Source of the DNA: Camelus bactrianus
Lineage: Eukaryota; Chordata; Mammalia; Artiodactyla; Camelidae
DNA: 64,000 nt
Assembly (NCBI RefSeq): GCF_048773025.1
Contig: NC_133558.1
Span: 27,024,501-27,088,500, forward strand
Direction of reading: 5' to 3'
Every line of letters begins with the position of its first letter. Within the stretch, counting starts at the first letter, position 1. Under the pieces are notes generated by a model. That model was not told where the DNA came from, did no database searches, and worked only from the letters and a program-made list of their open reading frames with translations. The position numbers and the translations under genes are program-made. Shown here in pieces: positions 11,735 through 23,124 of this stretch.

Positions 11735-12165
11735 GACTGAATGGTGCAGGAGTTAAGACTCTAAAGACACACAGTTCTACTCTCACTAGCTGGGTGACCT
11801 TGAGCAAGTCACTTAACCTCTCTGATCTCAATTTCCTCACCAATAAAATGAGTATAATAATAATACCTACCCCAATATTCTGATGAGGAGTGAATGAATT
11901 AATTTATGTGACCTGCTCAGAGCAGTGTCAGTCCCTGAGTAGGGGTTGAGCTGGTGTCAGTTCTCACTGTTACTGAATTCCAGGCAGCATAACACAATGG
12001 GAAAAGCATGTAACTTGGAGGCTGACAGACTTGCGTTCAAATCCCAGCACCCCCCTGACCCCACTGAAATAAGTAGATACCTTATTTCCCAGTTTCCTCC
12101 TCTGCAGAACGGGCGTACTGATATAAACCTACCCAGCAGTGTTAACGCAGGGGGTGGGGAGCGCC
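11735..12165 (+). repeat. Two MIR SINEs in tandem
   Basis: The first MIR, about 11735-11940, keeps the tRNA-like head (aggagttaagactct), the core (gctgggtgaccttgagcaag) and the tail (ctgctcagagcagtgtc). The second, about 11985-12165, has catgtaacttggaggc, gttcaaatcccagcac and a diverged 3' half. They have the same orientation and are separate old insertions. Confidence 0.75.
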
Positions 12166-12169
12166 TGTA

Positions 12170-12460
12170 CTAAAAAGAGTATGGTGGCAGCTGCAGGAGG
12201 AGGAGTCCAGCTCCTGGCACCTGATCCCCCAGATTAGCTGCTGCACTCTGGGGCCAGCGGGGAAAACTGGTCAGACTTGGAAAGGAGAGCCAGGGACCAG
12301 GCAGGAATTCGGGCCCCCAGGAGGTGCCATAAATAGCCAGAGCAAGTCAGAGGCCCTCCAGGGAAGCGGGGAGGAGGGGCTGGAAAGGAGTAGTGGAAAA
12401 GGAAGCTGTCAGTCGTCAGTCCAGGGAGGGTCAGGACGCTCTCCCAAGTGCCAAAGGTAA
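12170..12460 (+). promoter_or_regulatory. Candidate muscle-type enhancer or cryptic promoter
   Basis: Within 300 bases there are E-boxes of the CAGCTG and CACCTG type (near 12188 and 12218), and an ATAAATAG element near 12330 that is one base off both the MEF2 and the CArG consensus and could also serve as a TATA box. About 125 bases downstream is a strong splice donor (ccaaag/gtaaag, near 12456). APOBEC2, a muscle-enriched gene, begins 3.2 kb downstream on the same strand, so an enhancer or an alternative first exon is conceivable. This is inference from motifs only. Confidence 0.3.
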
Positions 12461-12609
12461 AGCTGTACGTGGATCTGGTAGGAGCGAGGGGTCACCTCTT
12501 CAGAGAGGACCAGCTTGGGGACCAGCTCTGCACCATCTCCCAACATCACCCAGAGTCGGATCATTTCTTCTACACTCTTCCACCCTGCAAGTCTTTGGGA
12601 GACAGTCCT

Positions 12610-13105
12610 GCTTCCTCAGTTTCATGTCTTTGACCATCCTGGAATAGACAGTAATAACTCAGCTTGCATCACAGGCAGGAACACTGAGGCCCAGAGATGC
12701 TAAGTGAGTTGGCCAAGATCACACAGTGAATCAAAGGCTGAGATGGGGATATGAACATGGGTTTTTTTTCCTCTCCCAATCCAGGGTTATACACAGCAGC
12801 CAAAATATAGGAATCTACTCTCAAGAAGGAAGTCTTTCCAACAGGGGAAAGGATCTCTCCTTCCTACTTTCCTCCTTGCAAGACATTTTACTCTCTTCCT
12901 TCATAGATCCAAGCACATCACAGCAGCTGCAACCACAAGTGGGACATAATGCTTTAGAGATGCAGCCATCAGAGCTTGCTGGGTGCAGCCCTAGAAATAA
13001 AAATGTAGGCTCAGAAGACCTGGACTTAAATCCTTGTGTGACCTTATACAAATCACTTCACCTTTCTGAGCTGCAGGGTCCCTAACCTGTAAAATGAAGC
13101 CAATA

Positions 13106-13160
<55 letters not shown>

Positions 13161-13345
13161 GAGTGAGATTGGTGTGAGGACCACAGGCGATCATGCGTGC
13201 CTGAACACCCCCAGATGCTATAAAGACTGGGAGCTGTTCCTGGTGAGGCAGCACCTTATTTATCTCTGTCTCCTAGGTGTTTACCACAGTACTGCCTGGC
13301 ACGTAGAAGCCCTCGATAAATGCTGATCAAATAAAAGAATGAAGT
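12610..13345. repeat. MIR (-), MIR (+), CA microsatellite, L2 (+)
   Basis: Reverse MIR at about 12610-12760 (aacactgaggcccagagatg, gccaagatcacacagtgaa); forward MIR at about 12990-13107 (gacctggacttaaatcc through ccctaacctgtaaaatgaa); (CA)n of about 24 units at 13108-13156, which appears to have grown from the MIR A/C-rich tail; and an L2 3' end at about 13225-13345 (actgcctggcacgtagaag, cgataaatgctgatcaa). Confidence 0.7.
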
Positions 13346-14094
13346 AAACTCTCTGCATTTAAATGTTGTGTGTCTGTGTGTTGGCTATTTATAAGCTATC
13401 ATTGCCTTTACTTTGTGTACACAAGCACTACTACCGCTACCCTGTGCCTTACACCCCTGGAAAAATACCTGAAAAAAATTACCTCTGGATAGGATGCTTT
13501 TAGTAATAAGCCTAATAGGTAGGTTGACCGTATATGTAGTTGATTGTTCTACACTGGGTCACCTGGGGAGTGAAAGGAGCGTTTGTAGCAATTATGCCTG
13601 GAAAACAGATATAAACTGGGATGGTCCTGGGCAAACCAGAACACCTGGACATCTCGCTCACAAGGGGCCATGCTGCTGAGAGCTCTCTGGAAGAGAGAGC
13701 CTCCAATCCTCCGAACTATCCTGACTCCTATTCTCTAGTCAGACCATGGAAAGGGTCCTCTGCCTTCTCATCCCCACCACCAAACCCGACTGGGAGCTAT
13801 GTTCAGACCGGTTCCCCCTTTTTCTCAGGTTCCTCATTTTCAAATTCTAGGTGACCCAGACCCCATCCTTCTGTTGCCCTGAGAATGTCCTAGAGTGTCT
13901 GCATTGCCCCAAACATGAAAACCCTTGGCCTCAGCTAGGCACGCATCATGTGAAGTGCAAAAATCATCCAGCTCCCTCCCTGTGCTGTTGCAGCTCAGGG
14001 ATTATTCTAAGGGCCCCAGTCATCTCTCATTAGTGTTGATAGGCTTATAGCTGGTCCCTTGACTTCTGCTCTTTCTCACTTTTCTCTATTCTCA

Positions 14095-14880
14095 ACAAAG
14101 CAGCCTGGGTGATCCTATAAAAATATATCAGACCACACATCTCACCTGTTCAAAGACAATGACTTCCCATCTCACTTAGAGAAAAAGCCAAGGCCCTTAC
14201 AACAGCCTAAGGCCCCAGCTATTTATTCCTCATTTATCTCTCTGGCCTCATCTCCTAGGACTCTCAAGCCACACCGATGTCCTTACTTGTTCCTCAAATA
14301 CATCCACCTCAGGATCTTTGCACCTGCTCTTCTCCTCCTTGGAACATGTTCCCCTTAGATATCCATATGATTATTTCCCTTACCTTCTTCAGATCTTTTC
14401 TCAATTGCCTCCTTTTCAAAGTTCTTCCCTGGCCATCCTATAAAAACATGTCACTGTGTTACCCCTCCCCGACTTTTCTCTTTAGTACCACCAAATAGAC
14501 CATAGATACTACTTGTCCAAACCCCTCAAGCCCTGTGAGGCAAGACTTTGTTTTGTTCTTTGCCATATCCCAGTACCTGAAACAACACCTGGCATAGAGT
14601 AGATGCTCAATAAGTATTCATTGAATGAATAAAGGACCAATTGGGAAGGAACATGCATGGCGGTTGAATGTTTGGCCTCTGGTGTCAAATGGCCTGGGTT
14701 TTAACCCTGCCTCTGCTGCGGGCTGATGACCATAAGCATGGCCCTTAACCTTTCCGTGAGTCTCAGTTTCCTCATGTGTAACACGGGGATAATCTGCATT
14801 GCCTGCCAGGGCTGTGGAGAGCATTAAGTCCAATTTCACATGTAAAACACTAACATCATTGCCTGGCCTATTTTCAAAAC
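14095..14880 (+). repeat. L2 LINE 3' end followed by MIR
   Basis: About 14095-14635 follows the L2 3' region in order: gcacctgctcttctcc, cttccctggccatcctat, cctgtgaggcaagactttg, cacctggcatagagtagatg and the terminal ttgaatgaataa. A MIR follows at about 14640-14880 (ggcggttgaatgtttggcctc, ctcagtttcctcatgtg). These are ancient mammalian repeats. Confidence 0.8.
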
Positions 14881-15319
14881 TCTCAATTTAATAAATCTCA
14901 GTATTGTTACTCCTGGACGCTCCCAGTGGATTTGACACTGCCTTATGTGCCCATAACCGGAAGCAGCATCCACTCCCTTTAAGTAACAACTCACAGTTTC
15001 TTTCCCAATTGGCAGTACTTCTCTGCCCTGTCTCAGGACCCTCCTTTCCTAAACCCAAATCTCCTCAACCAAATGGGCCCGGGTCTCTTTGCAACCGCCC
15101 CATTCTGCACAAGCCTTTTCCTGCTTAAACCTCTGAGAGAGCTTTCCTCCAAAATCTCAGGATACCCACCATGGGGCCCTTCCATGATCTCACCAGGATG
15201 CTGGGAAAGTCCGGTGGGAAACAAAGGTGAGGGATAGAAAGTGAGGGCGGAGGATTAGGAAGAGATATGAAGACGTGTGAACTGGTGCGGGGTGCGGGGA
15301 GAGGGCCAAGCCATCCCCA

Positions 15320-15627
15320 CCTGCCAGCTTCCTGTCTTGCTCCTGATAAATAGGGGATCCTGATGGCCAGATTTTCCATTCCCCCCATCCTGGCATCCGC
15401 CGTCACTCAATTAAAAAAAGATAGAGGGAGAGGGCCTGGGGGAGGGGCCTCTGCTTATAAAGCCTGCGGCCCAGGGGGTAAGCGCACTCCGCCTGCCTGC
15501 CCTGTCCTCTTCCTGTCACCCTCCAGGCAGACTTAGCTGCTGACAGCTGCTTGGGACTCTGCTGCCAGACCTTGGCCCAGACCGCCGCCTCCCTTCCTCT
15601 CAGCAACTCCTGAGCCACAGCCCCTCC
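15320..15627 (+). promoter_or_regulatory. APOBEC2: APOBEC2 promoter and 5' UTR
   Basis: A TATA box, TATAAA at 15456-15461, lies about 170 bases before the start codon, which puts transcription start near 15485-15490. Upstream are an E-box CACCTG near 15320 and a gataaatagggg element near 15347-15358, a near match to MEF2. A CAGCTG E-box lies at about 15544 in the 5' UTR. Such sites fit the muscle-biased expression known for APOBEC2 but prove nothing about activity. Confidence 0.6.
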
Positions 15628-18600
15628 ATGGCCCAGAAAGAAGAGGCCGCTGCGGCCGCGGCGCCTGCCTCCCAGAATGGTGAGGATCTGGAGAACCTGG
15701 AGGACCCCGAGAAGCTGAAGGAGCTGATTGAGCTGCCGCCCTTTGAGATCGTCACAGGGTGAGAGCCCGGTGTGGGCTGGGCTTCTCCTCCCTAGAAGAG
15801 CACCGGCTGGGGACAGGTTGGGGGCACCGAGGACGATAATCGGAGGGGTCAGGGTCTCCATCCTGCAGTGTGAGAGTGCGCAGAGGGGGCTGCAGGGGAC
15901 CCAGCAGCAAACTCTCTTGCTTCTAAGTGACACCTTGGACCCTCTAACAGGGGAAGTAGGAGGAGCTCCGCGGAGGTGAGGGCCCAGAGAAGGAAATCAC
16001 CCCTGAGGTTTCATGGTTTGGGGGCGTCCATCAGCTGCCTCTCTGAGTAGATGTTGTATAGTTCCAGGGAATTTGGTCAGAACACCGGATGCCACTGGCA
16101 CGTGTCAGTGTGGCCCCAAAGTACCTCTTCCCTCAGCTTCTCTCTCTGCTTCTGAGTGGGCCTCTCCTCTACCTGTATGTTTCTCTTTCTTTAGAGCTTC
16201 TCTCTGGAGTAGAAGATCCTAAGACAGGAAAGATAGATTCATCCTTTCCCAAGCCAGGGTGAGAAGAGGTTTTCTCCCTTGCTGAATCTTTTCTAAGTCT
16301 CCCCAGGGACTATGCACACCTGCCCCCAGGGAAGCAGAGACATTACAGGCCGGGTAGCACAGGCTAGGCCCCACAGCTCCCAGGCAGAGGAGTTCCAAAG
16401 CCCTCAGCCACAACCCGGAGGAATCAGGACCCAGAGCAAAGAGTCTCGAGGCTCCAAACGGGGGCTGCACAGAGGGTCCCCTTGTCTTGTCCAGATCAGG
16501 CCATTTCCAGGAAGGAAAAAAAGCTGTCTTTTTCCTTTTCCCTCTCTGTCCCTTTAGCAGAAGATTCGGGTAAGTTCCTAAACAAAGAACAAGAAGGGAA
16601 TATGTGGGGCCTGAGGATTCCTTCCTGGGAGTCTCCAGCAATGCCCACAGGCAGAAGAGGGGCTACACTAAGAGAAATTTCAGGAAGAACAGGGGCATGA
16701 TGCCTTCAAGGGGCAGAAGGAGGCCTGGGAGGCAATTTGGACTTGCTGTTTGAAGCTGGGAAAGTGAATTTCTAGCCCTGGCTGCAGTTTTTCATTCGTA
16801 ACATGAGGAAGTTACACTAGTTGATCCCGAAGATCCCTTCCAGCTCAGATATGTTCCGGTTTCTAAGAGAACCTGAGGGAAAGGCATCTTAGTTCCTGAG
16901 TCAAGAGTTCAGGGAAGAGCCCTTGAACTTGCATTCGCCCATGCCCAACCAAGTAATGTCACCCTCATCCCAGGATTAAGGGACCAATGGGACACAGATT
17001 AATTTAGACGCAGGGAGGGCCTAGGGCCACCAGGCCAGGAGAGTCCTTGATTCCAATGTCCTCCTCTCTATAGAAGGAGATCCTTTTCCTAAGAGCTAAG
17101 CATGCTGGTCCCTGCTGCCCTTGGTCGCACACACACAGGCACATGCACACCCACTCTGCGCAGTGCTGTGATCTTCCCAGCACAGGGGTGGGGTAAGTCC
17201 AGAACAGAATTAAGAGTATGTCTGTTGAGTTGAACATGCTTTGTGGTCTCAGGGTGGTGGGTTTTGAAAGATTAAATCCCCTGATGTCACTTCCACTTGT
17301 CTGGGGCTTTATAGTCCCGGCACACTCACATGCCTGAGCTCCTTCAAGCCACTGCACAAGGCGAGGAGGGGTGCCCTATCATCCCCACTCCACAGATGGG
17401 GAACTGAGAGTCAGGGAAATGGAGTGACTGGTCCAAGAGCACAGAACCAGTAAGTGGCAGGTCTTCTGACTCTAGCCAAGCGTCCTTACCACTTGTCTCT
17501 TACTCATGCTGGGTCCCCGATTTCTGAGACAGAGCTCCGCCTGTCTCCATCTGCAAAGTTGTGAGGCTCAGTGGCTTCCCTGACCCAAGGCTCAGAAAAA
17601 GAGGCAGAAGTGGGGCCACTTGCCAGTGCTCTGAGAACAGTTCAAGAGGGAAGTGGGGCCCTGAGTGCTTCCCGGCCACAGGCAACAGCTGTGGAGACTG
17701 GTCTCCTGGGCCCCTCCGGGTAAACAGACTGCTTAAAATAGCGCAGAGGTGCGGCTGTGTCTGTGCCGGGGCAGGATGAGGGAACCCCATCCCTCTCCTT
17801 CACTCTCCAGGTGCCCTGGCGTCAAAAGAGCCAGCAGAGCCAGGACTCCCACAGGGGTGGGTCTAGCAACACTGCCCCTACGATTCTGGCCCCAAACTAG
17901 AACAGCAGGTGGCTTTTCAGGAAACAGTCTTAGGTGAGGAATAAGGAGAGAGATGTCTGCTTGTTGTGATTCTGGTTTGAACAGGGCAGTCGGGATAGAA
18001 AGCAGACCTCAGAACACTAAAAATAATGGGGTGGAAATTGCTCGAGAAAGGTCTATAACTGTGGTGTGCCCAGGCCCGCTCAAGTTGGCTGAGTTGTTTG
18101 GGTGCATTTCTTACCAACTGTGTTCAGTGACTTTATGCTGCTTTCTTGAAATCTCCACAATGGGGGTGTTTACAGAAATCAGCAAACGTTAGAAATCAGG
18201 GTTCTTTCTTTCCTTCCTTCCTTTCTTTCTTTCTTTTTCCTTCCTTCTTCCTTCCTTTCCTTTCTTCCTTCCTTTTTTTCTTTCTTTCTCTCTCTCTCTC
18301 TCTCTTCCTTCCTTCCTTCCTTTCAGCAAGCTGGGTGTTAAACCAGCACACCACTGAAAGAGAGAACCCTCTGAACATGAACGGGAGAGCAGAGGAGGGA
18401 TCAGGTTTAGGAGTGCTTGAGGGGTAAGATTCGGGGTCCAGAGAAGGCATCACCCATCAGTTCTAGGTTTAATTTCTCAAGTGTCAACCATTGTTCAAAA
18501 TCTGAGAGGTTGGATTACTCAACCTATCTTTCCGATGAGGAAACCAAGCCTCAGAGGGAGTAATAATTTGCCCAGAGCTAGCAGATGGAGTAGGGTGTGA

Positions 18601-21600
18601 ACGCCAAGACTGTCCGATCCAAATCACTAGGCTGCATCGAAAAAAACCATAAAGAGAAGTCTTGTCATATGCAACAAATATTTTCTGAATAGGAGTCATT
18701 TATTTGCTGCCTGTTCCCCCCACAAGTATTTAACCTCCATGAGGACAGGGACTCTGCCTTTTAGCTGCTTTCTCCCTGGAGAACAGCACCAAGAATAGTA
18801 CCCAGCTCTTAACTGATACTAAACAAATATTTGTTGAATAAATAAGTGAACAACTAATTGAGAACCTAGTGTGTGGTAGGCTCTCTGCCAGGCACTTGAA
18901 GAAGGAATTAATTGGGGGAGGGCTTCTCGAGGAGAGAAGTTCAGGATATATGAAGATCCGGCAGCGCTAGGCTTAGAGGAGAATTCCACTGGTTCGCACC
19001 TGCCTCTGAACTCAGCATGCTTTAGGGAAGCTCTGGAGCACCGGAAGAGGCTATCTCTCCATCTCTCCATCCCAGTGATGAGTGACTGCAGCTCTGCCTG
19101 GCAGCACCCCTTGCTGTGTCTTTCTCTCTAGTTATGTTGTGTGTGATTTTACATAAAGCTGAACCTGCTATCAAAGGGGTTATTCTGGAACAGAGATGAA
19201 TCGCACAGGCAGTGACTCTCCTTTCAACCACTTCTTTAGCCACCAGTAGTTTACTCCACCCACGTGAGGAACAGTGAGGGTTCAGAGAGGAAGGGCTGCG
19301 CAAGGAGTGAGGGGCCTCTGACACCATTCTTAATGCTCACTAGATTCAAGGGTGCTGAGAAGGTTTGTGCCACTGACTCTGGCCACCCTGGCCTCCACTG
19401 AGGGTTGGGGGAAGGTCAAATCTCACATGCACAGATGGTAATTCCCAGGGAAACAGGGTGGCCTCGGGGCTTGCCACAGGCAGAATCGCATCCAGAACCG
19501 CCAATCAGGAGCCAGTAGCCCATCAAAACCCTCCTTAGCTCTAGCAAGTCAGGCTGTTAGAACTCTCTGCTTCTCTCCACTCCTTCTATGCCCACTCCTC
19601 AGCATCCACTTTGAAAAGTAGTCTGACAAACGGAAAAGGAAACCGAAACTGGCAATTCTGCCCCTTTCGAGCAGGTCACAAAAGGTCTCAGTGAGCAAAG
19701 CGGAAACAAGTCAACACTCAATTACCTGTGAGTAGATTTTCCACTCTATGGATTATTTTGTAGCAAATGTTTAATCTCCAAGTAGTTTTCACTGCCCTCC
19801 ACGTTGCTTCCTTTCACTGTCTAGATTTATGCTTAAGAAATGCAAATGCTTTTCAACGTGAAAGTGAGAAAAATATATAGATTACATCAACTCACATCCT
19901 TTCTCCATCAAGCTGGCCATCGTCCCCACCATGAGGACTCTCGGTTTCCTGCCTAGAGAACTGCAATGCCCAGAAACCTGGGTCTAAGCAGATGAAGTGT
20001 GAATGTTTGCAGAAAGTATGAGGAAGTGGTGCTTAAAGAGGTGCTTGGGAGCGGGTAGGAATCATGCTGGTGGTTTCTGTGCCTGAAGAGGTGACTGAGT
20101 CCAGATGAAGACTACCAACAGCATCTCTCTCCTACCCACCACTCCAACACACACCCACACACCACTTTAGCAGTAAAATATCTTCTGGGGTTGAGTGTAA
20201 AGGGCTGTAAGTAACCATAGTACTCAGGCATACCATGCCACCAGAAAAATAAAATATGTTTGTGATTATCTACAAGATCACTGTCACTATTTCCTTCCTT
20301 CCACTAGTGGGCATAATAGCGTTGACATATTTTGTGATTCTACAATATCACCTAAGATGGCCACGCTGTCTAGCTCTCCGGAGAAATTTCAGACCTCTAC
20401 CACCCCTGTTCTCCTGGTGCCCCTCCAGGGCCTGGCTGTTTCAGTCTGTGGGAGCCCCAGAGGGCCTCATTCAACCTTTATGCTCCTAGAAGACCAAGGA
20501 TCCCACCGCAAAGCCAAGCAAGCTCAGCCTCTGAGCACGCCCAAGGAGGGGCGTGGTCTGGCAAAAGGCCTTGAAGAGCAAAAAAGGCTTTCAGCAAGAA
20601 GGGTAAATAAGCTCTGTGTGTCTCCATAGTGGGGGAAAAAAAACAGTCCAGGAAGTAAAGATATCATTTAGCAACTGGCCAGAGCTCTCAAGTGGTCTGG
20701 TGAGGTGAGTTTAAGTGGAGAGAGCTCAGTGTGAATTCCCTGCAGGGATCAAAATAGGAGAGGGTACTCATCAGGCCAGCCATTCTCCCCAAATGTTAAG
20801 TAAACAATAAACACATCCAACCAGGGACAGAGGGACTTAGAGAGCTAAATATAGTCCCTGAAGGAATCCCAGGGCTGGGTCCCCAAACACATCCATCTCC
20901 ACAGTGGAACCTTAATCTGACAGCAAGGGACACAGGAACCTGGGTAGAGGAAAATCTGGTGATGGGGGAGGGGAGGACTGCAGGGAAACAGCTCAAGTTT
21001 ACTCAGCGCTTTGGCACCTGCTGCTTATCCCTAAGAAGCCAAGGCCCTGGGATACCAGGGATCCCCCTGCAGCCCAAAGAGTTGGGTGACCTCCCCGGGG
21101 GAAGGGAAGGGGTGTAAGGAAGCAAGAGCACAGTTACTGGTTACCATAGGGCACCTTCTGGGGCAACCACAGGGATGATTACATTTTTAAAAGAAAACAT
21201 TCAGCCTCTCCTTCTGACCTTTTCAATCTCTCCCGTCATAGCCTCTTCATTCTCTTTGGCCTTGAAACTTGGCACAAATCTTCCTTATTTTAGAAAAACA
21301 AGCACATACTCATAAGGAGAAAAACAGTGTTCAGCTCTGATGCTCTCTCTAGCCTCTCTCCTTTTTTCTCACCTTCTTATTACTACTAAATTTTTCAAAA
21401 CACCTGGCCTTTTTCTACTGCTTTCATTTCCTAATCGTCCATCTCCCCTTAAAGCCACTGGATATATTCATTACCAAGTCTGGTGTCCTAGGACACCAAG
21501 GGAAAAGCCTAAATTTCAGGCTTTCCCCAGCTTCACTCTGTCTGCCTAAAGCCATCACAGCACTCTGCCGTGGACCTTCATTATACCCTTCTTTACTCAG

Positions 21601-23124
21601 GAACCTGTAACAATTCTCTACTGCCTCCTGAATCAAGGCTAAACTTTCAAGAGCCTCCATCATGTGTCCTGCACTCTACATCTTTATTTTTAGTAGTCTA
21701 CAACTGTTCTCAGCTGTCTTATTTACATCTTCTCTGTCCAGCCAGAATGTAGCTGCTAGGTAATAAGTGTCTGGAGAAGAGAGGCCAAGTCTTTTATGAT
21801 TTTGAAACGACTCAGTACTATACACACGCTAACTCCTTTGAAGGTATCCTTAGGTAGTCTGGCCTCAAAGATAAACATTCTTGGTCACTTATGTGACAAC
21901 CCTTTCACCTGAGGGAAAAGACAGACCTGAGAAAGTCATCAGGAGAGCCTGGGACTGCAAGGTTTAGGCCATCCCATGCCTAAGAAGCAGTATACATGAG
22001 CGACGAGCAGGAGAAATGAAAGCATGAAACCTTCTGCAACATCTTTGTCTTGCTCTGTCTTGAGCATTTTCACATTTGCCGCTTTGCACAATCACTATTT
22101 GAACACCGCTTCTCACACCTGGCCACATACTAGAATCATGTGGCGAGTTTTAAAATGCTGATGCCTGGCCCCCTTCAGATGTTCTGATTTCACTGGTTTG
22201 GTGTGGGGCCCTGGCACGGACATTTGTAGAGTCCTCAAGGGGATTCTAATGTACAGCCAGAGTAAAGAGTCACTGATTCAGAAATGTGGGAGTGTGCTGT
22301 GTGCTGGGAATGATGGCGGAGTGTTCGGGGACCCATCCTAATAGGGTGTCCAGGGTGCACACCTCACCCCAAATTCTCTCTTCTCCTTTAGACAAACACT
22401 TTTGGATTCTTTTGTGCCTTTCTGTCACTGCTGTTAGTGTAGGCAAGGCCTGTCTTAATAGTAAGAGTGAATGTGTCTCCAAGGTACTGATTTTGGAGAG
22501 CTACCTACACTAGGCTAGTCCTAGAGCAAGAATTCATCGTTCTCTCTCCTTCCCTGTGCCTTTGTCTCCCTGACCCACAGGGAGCGGCTGCCAGTCAATT
22601 TCTTTAAGTTTCAGTTCCGGAATGTGGAGTACAGCTCCGGGCGGAACAAGACCTTCCTCTGCTACGTGGTGGAAGCGCAGAGCAAGGGAGGCCAAGTGCA
22701 GGCAACACGGGGATACCTAGAGGACGAGCACGCCGCGGCCCACGCGGAGGAAGCCTTCTTCAACACCATCATGCCAACCTTCGACCCCGCACTGCGGTAC
22801 ATCGTCACCTGGTACGTGTCCTCCAGCCCCTGCGCGGCCTGCGCTGACCGCATCATCAAAACCCTCAACAAGACCAAGAACCTGCGCCTGCTCATCCTGG
22901 TGGGGCGGCTCTTCATGTGGGAGGAGCCCGAGATCCAGGCGGCTCTGAGGATGCTGAAGGAGGCAGGCTGCAAGCTGCGCATCATGAAGCCCCAGGACTT
23001 CGAGTACGTCTGGCAGAATTTTGTGGAGCAAGAAGAGGGCGAATCCAAGGCCTTTGAGCCCTGGGAGGACATTCAGGAGAACTTCCTGTACTACGAGGAG
23101 AAACTGGCGGACATCCTGAAGTAG
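15628..23124 (+). CDS. APOBEC2: APOBEC2, cytidine deaminase-fold protein
   Basis: APOBEC2 is the skeletal- and heart-muscle member of the AID/APOBEC family. It has the zinc-dependent deaminase fold, but clear deaminase activity has not been shown, and roles in muscle differentiation have been proposed. Coding exons are 15628-15758 (43 codons plus two bases, donor gg/gtgaga) and 22581-23124 (acceptor ccacag); the joined product is 224 residues, the human length. The start is in good context (ctccATGg). Residues 1-44 form the acidic N-terminal extension with an alanine run at 7-12. The zinc motif is intact: His98 and Glu100 in the HAEE segment, and Cys128 and Cys131 in PCAAC. The C-terminal half is nearly identical to the remembered human protein. 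The intron of 6.8 kb separates the variable N-terminus from the deaminase core. It lies between broken TSPO2 and convergent OARD1. No lesion is seen. Confidence 0.97.
18207..18326. repeat. Polypyrimidine (TTCC)n/(TTTC)n/(CT)n tract
   Basis: About 120 bases of almost pure pyrimidine on the plus strand, mixing TTCC, TTTC and CT units with few interruptions. Mirror-like polypyrimidine tracts of this sort can adopt triplex (H-DNA) form. Confidence 0.9.
19639..19650 (+). promoter_or_regulatory. ISRE / IRF-type motif
   Basis: GAAACCGAAACT is an exact match to the interferon-stimulated response element core GAAANNGAAACT. It is preceded by further GAAA-like repeats (cggaaaagg). It lies in APOBEC2 intron 1, 4.0 kb after the first exon. 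Confidence 0.4.
22095..22280 (+). repeat. MER5A hAT DNA transposon copy
   Basis: Order of motifs: ccgcttctcacacctgg, tagaatcatgtggcgagtt, gatgcctggccccc, a diverged tggtgtggggccctgg segment and ggggattctaatgtacagcc. It spans nearly the whole short element. Confidence 0.75.

Larger units (their letters stand above)
15759..22580 (+). other. APOBEC2 intron 1 contents
   Basis: Non-coding. It contains an old MIR near 16745-16860, reverse MIRs near 17375-17490 and 18515-18640, a pyrimidine simple repeat, an L2 3' end near 18690-18850, an ISRE-like motif at 19639, an L2-like fragment near 21560-21760 and a MER5A copy near 22095-22280. No other exon was recognised. Confidence 0.6.

Noticed and set aside
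22662-23072. Two long minus-strand frames opposite APOBEC2 exon 2
   Set aside because: They are shadows of the GC-rich coding exon; no independent start signals or homology.
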